64,000 bases of DNA from Homalodisca vitripennis (GCF_021130785.1 NW_025776233.1:62001-126000); one strand, 5' to 3'. Positions 1 through 14,179 are shown, counted from the stretch's first letter. Notes: generated by a model from the sequence alone, not told the origin. A program made the numbers and translations.

Positions 1-86
1 TTGCTTATCGTTAAGGAACCAACAGTTTTATACATTTAAAAATATTTATTTGTCAAATGCACTATTCCTAATAATTAAAATATGGT

Positions 87-300
87 CTATACAAAAAAAG
101 CACCAGCTTCATTCACACTAAATGTACTGCATGAATGAATAGGAGACGGGAGAAAAACAACACCGAAGAGCGAGTCATCAGAGCAAATAAAGTCGAGAGC
201 TGGTTCAGGGGATTCTCGTTTTACGACCAAACGTGATTCTGCAGTGGTATTTACTTTCACTTGAACTGGACTCACTCTATTGTGCACAAGTAACTAAAAA
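87..300 (-). repeat. Dispersed repeat R1, copy 1 (short open frame)
   Basis: The minus strand here is related to plus-strand sequence near 26915-27075 and 57970-58140, at roughly 80% identity by eye over about 100 bases. A 66-codon open frame spans it. The matching frames in the three copies share a V-S-P-V-x-V-K-x-N start and an S-R-L-x-x-K-R block. Differences fall at all codon positions, so selection on a protein is not clear. It is probably part of an unidentified transposable element. I do not recognise the predicted peptide. Confidence 0.5.
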
Positions 301-3300
301 CTACATAAATATTTTCGAGAAATAAAGCTTGACTATAGGCTGAGCGTTAGCGAAGCCTATCACTTCAGATGATAAAATTATTTCCTTCCCGTCCGTCTGT
401 CCGAAATACTTGAAATTGTTTATGAAGCTTAATTTATATCGAATTCGCTGACGTTGGATGTCACTAAATATAATTAACAAATCTGTAAACAGATTTAAGG
501 AAAATCCTACGACATTTTAATATGATACTTGGTGGATTGGTTAGTTAAATATTTGTTACATCCTGTAGGGTCTTTTAGAATTCTGTATGAATTATTTTAT
601 ATGCAGCCAAAGGTAGACAATGTAGTGCCCCTTGATGGGATATGGATGATCGTTAGCAAAGCCGATAGCCCAGGGTGATATCTCGATAGTGAATTAAATT
701 ATGATCTTAGATTTTTTAAATTTTGTTTAGCTATGACTAAGGCTTTGGGGTAAAATTTCGTTAAGTAAGTCTGTCTCTCTGGATGTGTATATTTTCGCCG
801 GGTAATATTATTTCTACTTAGGCAACATCGTGTGTGATAATGGGAATGACCTACTATGGCATTAGTCTGAAAATTTACGTTACCTAACTACCAGCAGGAC
901 ATTTCGAGAGGGATTTCATTTGTGGACTACAAATTTTCAAGATAAAATCTTCATTTCTACTTAAACAATGATTGCGTTTCTATTTTTTGAATTTGTCTCA
1001 AAGTCGTTGATGTTAATAATTCAGTAGGTTGTTGGAATATTTTCAATCCAGCATTTTCTTGGAGCAGAAAAACATTCCAGGCTGTCTTATTGTGTTGATA
1101 GGACATTTTGAACTTTTGGCGAGTGCAACTTTGGAGAAGCCTTTTACACGAAATGTGATGTGAAGTACTCTTACCTTGTTATAAACTAACAAGAGTTTCA
1201 TAGTAACAAAATAAATTTTATAGCTCTAATGCACGAGACAAAATATAATGCCCTGTGATATTACACTACACAACGATAGCAACTAAAGTACTTTTGATAA
1301 TTATGAAAATAATTAAGTAAAACATCGATACAAAACTTTATTTAAGAGATTCAAAACTCTTAGAGATTGAGTGCTCACTTAACTAACGCCTTACAAGAAT
1401 GTGACCTCTTTATAAAGTAAAGTCAGTTCATTAAAACTTCTGTTGGCTCAACTTGTGCTCTTAATTTGCACTGGAGTGTTTTATATTCATCTTTCTGCCT
1501 GAACCTACCGAAGTTATAGGTAAATTTTATACATGTCTATGACTTATAATAATTAACAACAAAAAAATAATTTTCAGAGTACGTTTTTAAATGAGCTAAA
1601 ATGATTAAAAGAACTTCTTTTAGTTTAGTTATAAGTTTTTCTGTGCATACTTCACCAGTATAACTTATGACTCTGTAGAAGAGTAACCATGAATTGGTTT
1701 CAATGTGTACCTGATGACATTTCAAATATATTTTTGCAGCTCAAGTATTTACGTAGATTGTACAAAGTTTCGTCAGAACATATGGTCACAAATAAATTTC
1801 TCTCTCCTAATTGTTCATATAAATTAGCAACAACATAGTTCTAGTCATAGCCTTAGAGCACACTCTTAATTTTATATTTCATTATTTGTTACAGGTATTT
1901 AATTTTAAGTAAAAGTTCACATTCATATTTAATATCCAGTCTGTAAACCTTCACTAATGAGTGCATGCTCTAATAATGTACTCCTAAGCGACTAACTGCA
2001 TATTTACTGACTGAGAAAAAATAAAATTATAAATCTGATAAATGTAAAGTTGCAACACTTAGACGAAACTCTTTCCCTAAATTACATTAATTCGTATACA
2101 GAAATGATTCCTAGTTGTTATTTTACTTGAGGTATACCTATAAATGGAGATCTAGCTTAATCCGGGAAAACTAAAAAAAAAACTTAGACTGTTATAACCT
2201 TGGAGCACTTACAACTATCTCTCAAAGTTTTACTAACTTGGACTCAGTTCAATTATTGGACTCTATTTTATTGGATTGAGAAAGATTGCAACAGTATAGT
2301 TAACCTATATTACTTTTTTGCACATCAAGAAATATTTATCCGTCTAGTTTTTGTTTTCGAGGTCAATGTTATAACTGTATTCTCATAAGTATATGCTTTT
2401 GTGGTGTTACAACACATATTTCGTTATCTGAGAACAACATTATTGCCCGCATTGTCTGCTATTTAAATGTACTGTCTGTATTTTCTTCTTTCTATTTTAT
2501 ACAGCAAGCCGTATAAAGTCTTTAATTATGTAGCAATGTAATATACGATACTGTGATTAACACAGACATTCATGTCCTAAAACTAATAACATAAAATGTT
2601 AAAATTTAAATTTCAGTTAAAAAGTATTTTTTTTTTCACGTTCTAACTATTAATTTACAGCTAAACGAATGAAAATCGGATATCGTAGATGTTTTTCAGA
2701 ATTCGTATTGCTGAATTTTATTTATTTTATGTTCTACGTAAAATAACAATTTTTAATATTCGTTTCATAAAATTTTTACTATAACTAATAAGTGCTTTAT
2801 TTTGAACGTCAGCGGTATTAGATCCACCTTAAATATCACTAATATTCATAAATGATTAAATTAAATTTATATTAATAATAAAAGCCACAAATTATTTAAA
2901 AGATCTATAATGAGTCAAGTTTACAAGTGTAAATATAATGATTTTTCGTTACTAGAAATCGTAACAAATACAATAGAAATTAATAAAAGAACATTTATTT
3001 ACAAACAGTATTTAAACTTCAATAAATTTTAAATGTTACTGTAATACAAATTGTTACGTCTTTCAATTGATGATATGTTCAAATATGCGGGCCAGTCAAC
3101 CTTCGAGTCCAAAAGGTCTTTATGTTTTATACAGCTATATTTACCCGAATGAAAAACAATCATCTAAAATCGATATTTTGACAACAAGTTTAAATAACTT
3201 ATAATGAAAAACAGGTCAGAGAAAAAACAAGGGAAGATAATTTAGGAAATAGTTACAAAGGCTGATGGCAGCCTGAATAGAGAAGATCCAGCAAAATTGG

Positions 3301-4629
3301 ACTCTACCAATTTCTATAAAAAACGGTGTTCGGCTTATAGTAAACATTTTCATAACGCTCAGCTAAACTCTATGAGGTAACATGCGGTATCAACGTACTG
3401 AACCTTTCCCTATATACGAGTACATATGCAGCTTCTCGAAATAGTCCTTGAGATATCGTAGGGGGTGACAGACAAAAAATACTTCACTAACGCTCAGCTA
3501 ATCATACTTTAAAATAGAATAGGATATAAAACACTGCAATTTCTTATTTTATACTTGTTACAAAATAATTAAAAGTTGGTGTAGTTTTACAATTGATAAT
3601 ATGAAATAATACACTTTCTGGCCTTCACAAGTTTAGTTATTAAAAGTTTCAAATATCAATGCATCTTTACTTCTTGCCAATTAACAAAAGGTTATAATGA
3701 ATAAAGTTTTATTAGAGATCTGTAAACGCAATTTTGTTATTTGCATTAGTGATATAAAAAGCAATAAAAGATCAAATTCAATGTTCAAATATTAAACTTT
3801 TGAAAAAACGATGACTTTTGAGCGTAAAGAGCATCAAAAACAAAAGTCTTTATCTGATAGTAAAGATTACATATAATACATATTATAAGTTTTTATAATT
3901 AAAACTTTATACTTCCAATTATATTTAATTAATTTGAAAATTAATATATTTTTTCACACAATAAAGCATTTACTTTATACATAACAGAATATATCTCATA
4001 TAGAAAAAATGTCTAATGTTATTAACTGCAATAGCAATTATAGCAGAATTTGATCAGACTATAATAGTACAAGTATATTTACAATGTGGCAAACAATAAA
4101 CTAATTACACAAATAAGTTCCACATTAATAAAAATTATAGCCTTTATGCATAGATTTACGTACATGTTAACAATTATTTCTTTTAATACAATTTGTAATG
4201 GTAGAAAAGTCATTTATAGGCAAATTAGAATATATATTTATGTTAAATAAATAAATATATATTTAATTATATTTGAAAAATAATGAATTTATGACTGAGA
4301 AATATCGAATAAGATCCTATGTACAGTTCTTTATAAAAAGTAATTTAACAAAACACAAAATTAACAAACGTTGACATTTGAAAAATAAATATATGATGTA
4401 GACTGTTATTTTTTATTTCCTTTTATTTTCAATGGATATTCACTAGAAAGGACTTGTTATATAATTTTAGGTATAGCCAAAGAAAAATTAATTGACGTTA
4501 CAAAAAATGTAGCTTAAGTAGGAAGGGTTGTTTAAATGTTAGTTTTAAATGTAGCTCCATTTCACCTTCCACTTAGTTGGAATTCTTTCAGGTACTTAAA
4601 GTTTTCAAGGTTTCAAACGTGTCAGTAAA
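301..4629. other. AT-rich stretch with degraded repeat pieces, no gene seen
   Basis: No convincing coding region is visible. A short motif TGAGCGTTAGCGAAGCC lies near 342 on the plus strand. Related pieces lie near 649 (plus) and near 3355 and 3487 (minus), which suggests fragments of one dispersed element. The stretch at 1100-1210 is a diverged relative of sequence at 32310-32400 in segment B. The 60-62 codon open frames here are the size expected by chance at this base composition. Confidence 0.5.
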
Positions 4630-6420
4630 TGTGCTAACATTAACAGACCACTAATTTTTAACAGAACACTACTGTGTAGTTGGCAACAAAATTGCCTAAC
4701 TGTGACTGTGGATCCAGAACATTAGAGTTACGAACATGGAGGAAATGAGCTGTTATAAGTAAACCTCTAACTTCTAACTGACCACTTCCGTGTAATTGGC
4801 AACAAAATCGCCTAACTGTGACTGTGGATCCAAAACATTAGAGTTACGAACATGGAGGAAATGAGCTGTTATAAGTAAACCTCTAACTTCTAACTGACCA
4901 CTTCTGTGTAATTGACAACAAACTTGCCTAACTGTGACTGTGAATCCAGAACATTAGAGTTAAAACCTGGAGTAAATAAGCTGACATCAATAGACCGCTC
5001 ACTTTTAACTGATCACTTCTGTGTAATTGGCAACAAACTTGCCTAACTGTGACTGTGAATCCAGAACATTAGAGTTAAAACGTGGAGTAAATAAGCTGAC
5101 ATCAATAGACCGCTAACTTTTAACTGACCACTTCCGTGTAATTGGCAACAAACTTGCCTAGCTGTGACTGTGGATCCAGAAAATTAGAGTTACGAACATG
5201 GAGGAAATGAGCTGTTATAAGTAAACCTCTAACTTCTAACTGACCACTTCTGTGTAATTGGCAACAAACTTGCCTAACTGTGACTGTGAATCCAGAACAT
5301 TAGAGTTAAAACGTGGAGTAAATAAGCTGACATCAATAGACCGCTAACTTTTAACTGACCACTTCCGTGTAATTGGCAACAAAATCGCCTAACTGTGACT
5401 GTGGATCCAAAACATTAGAGTTACGAACATGGAGGAAATGAGCTGTTATAAGTAAACCTCTAACTTCTAACTGACCACTTCTGTGTAATTGGCAACAAAC
5501 TTGCCTAACTGTGACTGTGGATCCAGAACATTAGAGTTAAAACCTGGAGTAAATAAGCTGACATCAATAGACCGCTAACTTTTAACTGATCACTTCTGTG
5601 TAATTGGCAACAAACTTGCCTAACTGTGACTGTGAATCCAGAACATTAGAGTTAAAACGTGGAGTAAATAAGCTGACATCAATAGACCGCTAACTTTTAA
5701 CTGACCACTTCCGTGTAATTGGCAACAAACTTGCCTAACTGTGACTGTGGATCCAGAAAATTAGAGTTACGAACATGGAGGAAATGAGCTGTTATAGGTA
5801 AACCTCTAACTTCTAACTGACCACTTCTGTGTAATTGGCAACAAACTTGCCTAAATGTGACTGTGAATCCAGAACATTAGAGTTAAAACGTGGAGTAAAT
5901 AAGCTGACATCAATAGACCGCTAACTGTTAACTGATCACTTCTGTGTAATTGGCAACAAACTTGCCTAACTGTGACTGTGGATCCAGAAAATTAGAGTTA
6001 AAACGTGGAGTAAATAAGCTGACATCAATAGACCACTAACTTTTAACTGATCACTACTGTGTAATTGGTTACAAATTAGCCTAACTTTGACTGAAAATCT
6101 AGAAAATTAGAGTTACATGGTGGAGTAAAGGAGCTGACATCTATACACCACTAACCTGTAACTGACCACTACTGTATAATTGGTTACAAATTAGCCTAAC
6201 TTGGACTGAAAATCTAGAATATTAGAGTAACGTGGTGGAGTAAAGGAGCTGACATCTATGGACCACTAACCTGCAACTGATCACAACTGTGAAATAGGAA
6301 ATACTAGCCTTACTTTGACCGTGGATACAGAACATTAGAGTTACAAACGTGGAGTAAATGACCTGGTATCAATAGACCACTAATCAACCTCTAACTAACC
6401 ACAACTAATTGAGTAATGGA
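4630..6420. repeat. Satellite array, unit about 115 bp, about 15 copies
   Basis: The sequence TGTGTAATTGGCAACAAA recurs every 115-117 bases, near 4673, 4789, 4905, 5020, 5135, 5251, 5366, 5482, 5597 and onward to about 6290. Two unit types are interleaved. One has GTGGATCC and ends with ACATGGAGGAAATGAGC. The other has GTGAATCC and ends with CGTGGAGTAAATAAGC. Units after about 6040 are clearly more diverged, as expected at the edge of an array kept uniform by unequal exchange. No open frame spans it. Confidence 0.95.
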
Positions 6421-9400
6421 TAACTAATTTGTTTGAGTGGTGTAATGTAGCTAAGCCGCTGACCCTTTGATGGTGGGGGGAGATTTTATATTTTAAAGTC
6501 TGTTGACATACTCTGTCTACGTTAATTGATTGATATATGTTTCGTTAGTTAACAATTGTAAATGTTTAATAATATTGTTATAATCCTCTGCAATCGGTTT
6601 TACTAAAATCATGACGCGTTTTAAAAAAATATTATTTTATATGTTAATTAAGTCTAAACCCCACTGCCTTAAAATATTTACAAAGATTTCATTGCTGGAA
6701 TATAATGAAAACGTCAATCACAATAATACTATCCGTGTTGATTTAATATTATCGGTTATAATGAACGAATTTCATACATTAAATTTAAGGTTTTTATTTC
6801 TTATGATAACTCATCATTAGAGATTTTATTGGAAGTTACACTGAATTACCAGACACTAAAATAAATATCTAACAGTAAAGGATGCTGTCTATGAATAATT
6901 CCCTCTAATAAACTATAATTACGTGAAATTAAGTTTAATATTTTTAGAAAGTTTTAATGAATGAAACACGCTCTTTCATTTTACAGGAGTTTAAGGATGA
7001 AATCAGTCTTGTGTAAAATATTCTGCTCAGCAATTAGTTGCTAGACTTGGGTTTGTTAATGGGAGAGTTTGTGCATATAATTGTTAGAGTGCTGTTGCTT
7101 ATATTTTGTTCTTGATAATAAAATCTTTGCTTTATCCTGTCTATAAGTTTATGACAATGGTATATTCCTTTTAAAAGATCATTACTGTTGGGCATATTTG
7201 AGATAACAGGTCAGAAAGAAAGAAACCACTTTCAGTTTAGTTGACTGTTATAAATTTGTTGCTTCGGCTAAACATAAAACGCCTATTGACATATATGGAA
7301 CTCATATTGGTTCAAATAAACTTATAAGCACTGAACTTAACCCGAATAAATCCAGATTAAAAATAGATCGAAATAACACAGTAGTTTGTAATATTATGTA
7401 CAAATAAGTTAAAGACAGCGAAGTGTACTTTGTGTCCTTTTTGCATTGTTGGCAAGCCTACAGTACCTACCTTTTGTTCTTGGGGCAGAAGGCCGATCAG
7501 AGAAACAAGTTGATCTTGGAGACCTGTAATATATTGTATCTTCGGGGTGGGGGAATAAGAAAAAATGTTCTCTGAGAAGACTTTTGTTCCGACGATCCAG
7601 TGGAGATACGCTGTAAAACACTGTCCCTATATTTAGTTCACAAGAAGAAGTTTATGAGGTTAAAAAATTAATAAAAACAATTTTTGATGAATGAAATACG
7701 AAATTAAAGACTTGCTCAAACAAAAATGTTTCTAAATTTGATGCTTTAAGTCTGACCATGAGTCAGGAGTAGTTATATCGTTTGGTAGGGAGTTGCCCCT
7801 ACACAGAATGTCCAGAGATACCTTGAGCTATTTTTATCCCTTACTCTTTACAGATTTAAATTGACCTATCGGAGATCAACGCAACTTAGGGAATCACATA
7901 GTAACATGGCAGTTTTGTATGTAGAAACAGATACAGCAACTCTTCGTGTATGTGTTAACCAACGGCAGTTCCGGTGAATGTTCTACCACTATGTCGATTG
8001 TATTAGCTAGCTAAATTCATTACTTTCCAATAACATTGACTAAAATTTGTAATATGTGTAAAATTATGTAAAACTTACGCAACGTTTGCATATGCCTCAG
8101 CTCAAAACTTTAAGTTATGTCCACGGTGAAACATGTTATTCCATCGTACCTTTTTTGTTCTCATAAGAAAAAAATCTTAGAAAATGCACCAAGTCCAATA
8201 AGGACATTTGCGCTGCTTCCGGAGGGAAAGGATATTCTAGATGGGAAGGTTTGGGTTAAGGACCGCCTACCGTCAAGATTCATGAGGAAATATTCAACTA
8301 ATCTCAAGTCGATTCCCTTTGGAAGAAGGTGAGGTCAGCTCTGAACCAGCCTTTCCAGTCAAAACAGGCAGGGGATGGCACACCTTTATTTCTAGGGTCT
8401 TATTAAACAATCGTCGTGGACTTTTTCGTCACAAAGCGCTGTTTTTAATAATTTTTATCTAATATTTAGGATTCTAAGATAGAAAAACATCGTAGCTGGA
8501 AATAGTCCTTTTATCAGCGTCGTGCATTACCTAATTGCGGAGTCCAGTAATATAATTTCAGAAAGCATAAACAACCATGTAAAATATTTCTATTATTGCC
8601 TTTTAAAATCTTTACGCAATCTACAATTTCATTGTGAAGGATATTTATATGTTTAACCTGACATTCATATATTTAACCTTATTTATATGTTTCATATTAT
8701 AACGTACTCTTAATACCATCCCTTCTTAAGTAGGATATACGGGATTTCATTTTTACGAACGTGTAAACTTAACTAAATAAAACACTTTCAGATGCAGGTA
8801 CACGCATAATATGCATTGTTGTACTATTATAAGCACGGTAAACAGCCTTTTTAAAACAATTTATTTCAAACAGTGAAATACCGCATCTTAAAGGTTTTTC
8901 TGAAGAATGTATCACTCAATAAAAGTAAACTTTTTAGATAGAGAAAAAAACAAAACATCTAGGAGTAAATTTTGCTTCAAATCAACGAATAAAATTTACC
9001 ATTTTATTTGCTAATTTAATCTAAAGTGCTTTACTATATTTTGTAAATCAATCAGATGTTATAAGTTTAAAGGTCACTTTAAAACTCAACTAATAATACG
9101 AGTTACTGGTAAGTAAGAAAAATCTGTGGAAAGTAACAAAGAAACATCCAATCCGGGAATCAAAGGAAGAGATCTCGCAGCGGGGAGTAAGAATTATTGG
9201 CCACACTTTCAGCTCAGTAGTGGGTTTTCATTACAACGGTTTATTTGCTTCTACAAATAATGTCTGTTGAAGTGGTCAGTTTTTAGTTATTTCGTAACCG
9301 CTATTTCCATCCAATATTGAATCAATAATTTTACATGACACTTAAATACACGTAATTGTTTCAGGAAATGTGTGTAAATCTTTAAAATGTAAGACTTGTT

Positions 9401-12400
9401 TTATAAGAGACGATGTGTCCACTTAAAAAAAAACTCAAACTGTATCTTAAAAATAATTTTATTGAGGGATGTATTATAATAAATTTGTAAAAATTTACCA
9501 GATCGTGGTTTTACGTATTTATCAAAGGTCAAAATTTTAGTTTATGTGACAAATTAGAAAGGCGAATCAGACAAATAATTCACTCACGAAATAGAAAGTA
9601 TTAAACTTTAAATAGTGTAGTTTTTGTAGTTTTATAATTAATTATGATATATACTAAAGTTATAGCATTGTTTAAGTTGTAATGTACAAAAACTGAATGA
9701 GAAATAAAGTTTAGTCGTTTTAAATCCATCTCAAAATCTAATATCATTTTTGTATTCTTATTGATCCCTCGATTAAAATTGACTATTTGTAACTATTACA
9801 AAATAGCCATGTGTTATTTTAAATTAAACAGAATATCTGAATTGATATTGGAAATGCGAAAATGTGCCTTTGTTGGTTTTTTAATTTCACACCTAAAGTT
9901 TTTACACGATCGATACATTTTACCTGTAAGTTTAAAGAACAGTGTTCGGGACCCTAACTTCGGTTATAAATCGTCTATTTTCTGTCTTCTTAATAAAAAT
10001 TCAATCTAAGATATTTGTGACGGAGTTGAGTTTGTTATGCTGGCAAGAATACATACACATAGCCTTTAAATGACAGAGAAGCTTACTTATAAATAAATAA
10101 CATTTAAGTTGGGTTTTATAAAAGTCTTTAAATTAGTAGCGAAATATAATTAGTAAAATTTTATTTAATTCCAATATTAAACTACTGATCAAGCTCCATA
10201 CTTAATAGTCACTAAAAAGTTCATTTAAAAATATATTTTACTAAAACTTTCAATGTTGTGACTGTATAAACTCTGTACTCCAAAGTGATTATAGAAAAGA
10301 TTAAAATAAGAAGTGATCTTATTTTTATATGTTTATGCTTAATCTGTGCTTGTAAGGCTATACATATCAATACATTTAAAATTATACTTAATTATTTAAA
10401 CATATCTTGTTATATTATAAAGTTTACATGGAACAGATAATAACTTTATATTTCAAAATTGCATTACAATACTGGTCAAGCACTTTAAAATAGTTAAAAT
10501 ATTTTCTAATATATAAATTAAACAAACGTGTGTGTCTATATGATGAACTTCAACTGAAATTATTTAATAGCTGTTAAATATCAGTTAATTTTGTATTGCA
10601 TGTCGAAGCGCAGTCAGCCAGATCCAATGTAAAACATTCCAAAATCAACAACATATTACAAAGAATAGAATAAATAAAGTAATTTGTTTTGGACCGAATT
10701 GTGAGTCTAAACTATTCTCATAAAGTACTACGATTAAGTTAAAACAGAATTCATTCATTCTTTTTGTAGCTGAAACAGACACTAACTAAAAATAATGTAG
10801 ATATGTAAATTTTTATAAAGACAGAAATAAAATATATCAGTATAATGAATATTTAAGTCCAGATCCAAAATATGAATAGGGTCAATAAATTAGGATACAA
10901 CATTAGAAAAATAGTCATTGATGAGTCAAGGAAGATTTTAACTTTTATATACGCGATTTTTGCACATGAGAATAATACAAGAAATAAACTGCATTCATAA
11001 TTTATTATACAATTTATAATGGAATAATTGCTATAAATTTCTAAAAAATGTTGATTTAAAACACTTCTTAGTGCTACTGAATCAAAGTGATATACATCAA
11101 GATAATAAAATAAAGTGAGAAAGCAGATATGAAACATTTATACACCTCGGATCAGAAAAATATCTGCGAGCGAGGGAAATAATGTGATGAGATGTCTTTT
11201 CGTGAAATGAAACGTTCATTACAAATACGTTTTGATTAAAGTGCTACTCCCACGTTGTTTTGTAGTCCTACAAACCGATTTTGGTTCATCCTGCAAGTAC
11301 TTCTCGATGAGGTTAAGTTAAAAATAAAATTTAATATACATATACAAGTTTTAAATATCACTCTTATTCTACGAATTAAGCCACTATTACTGTCGAATAT
11401 TTAAAATTTACATGAACCCGTCTGAGATCCAAATCGTACGGATTATTAAAGATATAATGGAAAAATGGGAAGGATTTATGTATATATTCTTTACATAAAA
11501 CTGTTTTATTCGAATTGAAATATAACTGTTAATGTGTTGTTTATGTTAATGTATGTTAAAATTGTGTTAGTTACTATATAAAAAATTAAAATAATGATAA
11601 ACTTGACAGACCTATAAGATTTATGAGTAAAATATTTCCTACATTTTTTGAAGAAGCTACATAGTTTAATAATTATAACTATTAAGAAATCAGTTATCAC
11701 TAAATTAAAGTTTACTGGTTTTCTTATAAAATAGGAAGTAATAGGATTTTATGGTGAATAAATTAAAATCTAAGTGTATTATAATACAAAGCTCGGTACA
11801 TACTACTATGTACGAGGTGATTTTGGATTATAATCAAGATTATTATGATTAAAACACTTATCAATAAACAGTTGTTTTAGAATAACAATACTAAACTTTT
11901 CGTTTTATATACAGAGTGTCCCGTAACTGTCTGGACAAAGGTATACCACTTTATTGCTCAGGTCAATACAAATATATTTTACCATATGAACATGGGCTCC
12001 GATGCTTAGTTTCCCATTTGTCTGTCTGGATGCGTCTTTTATGAAAAAATTAACATCTCAAAAAGAAATACATTAAATTATATCGAATTTGGTTCAAATT
12101 GTTATGATAACAAGGCCAGTTACAGAAAAAATGTAATAACATTATTTAAAATTATTTTCAAAATGACGGCAATAAGACTTTTAAACTTAGAATATCTTAA
12201 AACCAGCAGTTTTTCTCAAGAACTATGAGAATAACGGTTTTATGAGGATATTATCAAAAATCTAATGACAAGAAAATGATATAAAGGAATAATAAATCAT
12301 TGATTTAGAGCAGATCAACTGTGACAAAACAAGGCCGACATTGAGAGCTCCGTTTATTAATTTTTTGTATTAATAGCTAATAGCTAAGAACCTCAGTCGG

Positions 12401-12590
12401 TTTATAGATATTCAAATTTGAAAATCTTGAATGGCCGCCATATTGAAAATACTAAAGATAATTTTTGTGATAATCTTATTATCATGCTTACTTGGTGAAA
12501 TATATTTGTCTTCACCTGGTTAGTAATGTGGTATACATTTTTCCAGAGAGTTATGGGGCACCCTAAAATACATACATACATATGTATATA
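6421..12590. other. AT-rich stretch, no supported gene
   Basis: Open frames here are short and match nothing I recognise. The 70-71 codon frames at 7409-7621 (minus) and 8117-8332 (plus) lie in slightly less AT-rich DNA and could hold exons, but there is no supporting motif. Around 9150-9240 is a diverged relative of 45890-46010. A repeat-like end with GTGTCCCGTAACTG begins near 11918. Confidence 0.4.
10850..11720. repeat. Diverged dispersed repeat, copy 1
   Basis: Blocks of this stretch match 20230-20900 and part of 46620-46810 in the same orientation. The best block is near 11110-11290, with a conserved GAAATGAAAC and AAAGTG spacing. The second block, near 11600-11690, matches 20815-20890 with a shared TTGACAGACC. 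Identity is low and patchy, so these are old copies. No coding potential is visible beyond chance frames. Confidence 0.55.
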
Positions 12591-12593
12591 CTC

Positions 12594-12594
<1 letters not shown>

Positions 12595-12634
<40 letters not shown>

Positions 12635-12704
12635 CAATAAACATTGAAATGTTATTGAATAAATAAACATTAATGATGGTCTTCCGATCATATTTTAGTT
12701 TGCT

Positions 12705-12761
<57 letters not shown>
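12595..12761. repeat. TA and GT microsatellites
   Basis: A (TA)n tract runs at about 12595-12630 and a (GT)n tract at about 12705-12761. The 124-codon minus-strand open frame across them is a by-product of the simple sequence. Confidence 0.95.
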
Positions 12762-12764
<3 letters not shown>

Positions 12765-12776
12765 TTTTGGGTACAT

Positions 12777-13110
12777 AAAAAATTTGTTTCAAAACCAAAT
12801 CAAGAGAACCACCTTAGGGACCTAACCTTTACAGTTAAGTGACTCCTAATTATGAAATTTGGATGCAAATTTGGTTTTTATTATTCAACTTAGTGGAAAC
12901 AAATGAAATATTTTCAAAATTTGTTTGCATCAGTTCCTTACTTAAAAAATTTGTTTCAAAACCAAATCAAGAGAACCACCTTAGGGACCTAACCTTTACA
13001 GTTAAGTGACTCTTAACTATGAAATTTGGATGCAAATTTGGTTTTTATTTATAAAATTAGTGGAAACAAATGAAATATTTGCAAAATTTGTTTGAATGAG
13101 TTCCTTTCTT
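12777..13110. repeat. Tandem duplication, unit 167 bp, two copies
   Basis: The block starting AATTTGTTTCAAAACC at 12781 recurs at 12948, giving a 167-bp period. The first 80 bases of the two units are nearly identical, while the last third carries several substitutions and a small indel. It abuts the GT microsatellite. No gene is visible. Confidence 0.9.
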
Positions 13111-13530
13111 AAATCTTTAGTAGTTATTTTACATAACTACTGAGAAAAAGCCATAAATTACAGTTTTAGTTAGACTAATAATCTTTTATTTTGCACTTTA
13201 TCTACGCAAGTTACGCTATACTTGAGATTCTAAAATGTATACTCCTCCAAATAAGATGACTCAAACCAAACATATTCCTTACTGATTCTCCCTTTATTCT
13301 TGTACGGGGTTACACATACACTTTGATTATTTCTTAATATAATAATACATACATTATGAACAACTCAGTAAATAAACAACGGTAATCCTTATCTACGTGA
13401 TCCTTAAATATTGTCAAATAGACAGGAAAAACCCTACAGAACTCTTTTTTAACCAGGAAACCTCCTATTTTATCGTTAATCTGATTTATTTCCGCCGGAC
13501 GATTATTACTAAAACGCGGTCCTGTGATAG

Positions 13531-13869
13531 ATATATCACCAGTTAGAGAGTGTTAGGCGATGCCTGGGAGAGCCTCTCCTTTATTGGATAACTGTAACAT
13601 TCATTAACAGATGTGAAACCCTTAATGTTATTGACGGTCCACGTTATTACCCTAAAGATGAAAATGAGGGCAAGTTAAAGAAATTAAGAGAGCGGGATAC
13701 ACCTTTGTACGAAAATATTCGAGACGAACTTATTAATCTGATATGTTTTGAGTATATTGAGACCAACATACACCTCAATACCATGTCTTAGAGGGAGAAA
13801 ATTTTGCATTTTCTCAAAGACCTTGAGCAAATAATTTATCAAGATCTAAAAGAGCCTGCAAAATTCTAA
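13531..13869 (+). pseudogene. Unidentified open frame remnant, Met-less, one internal stop
   Basis: A stop-free frame of 86 codons runs from 13531 to the TAG at 13789-13791, with no ATG until near its end. The same frame stays open for about 26 more codons after that stop. The peptide is mixed and charged, unlike the low-complexity chance frames nearby; for example it contains VIDGPRYYPKDENEGK and later LHFLKDLEQIIYQDL. No family is recognised. It could be an exon of an unseen gene or a decayed transposon fragment. The lack of a start codon and the internal stop favour a remnant. Confidence 0.3.
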
Positions 13870-14179
13870 GTGCATAGGTAACTCCACTTAGTCTATTATA
13901 AAGCTGCTATACATATTTGAACCAGAATAACCTACTGCCTGAAGTCAATCCCAAAAGCTTACCAGAAGAGCTCGCTTTTAATTCACACTAATCTAAGAAA
14001 AGTATTCCAGGACTTTTGCTTGAAGTCAAGAACTACATGTAACCATAATGTTTTGAGTTTCTCATAAGATGGTTAAATGGTAGCCAAATTGTTATATTAG
14101 TCTCGTATAAGCTCGCAATCAGATTCTAAAACAGCAGGAACTAATGGTATTAATTATATTAAAACCGATTCTTTACAAT

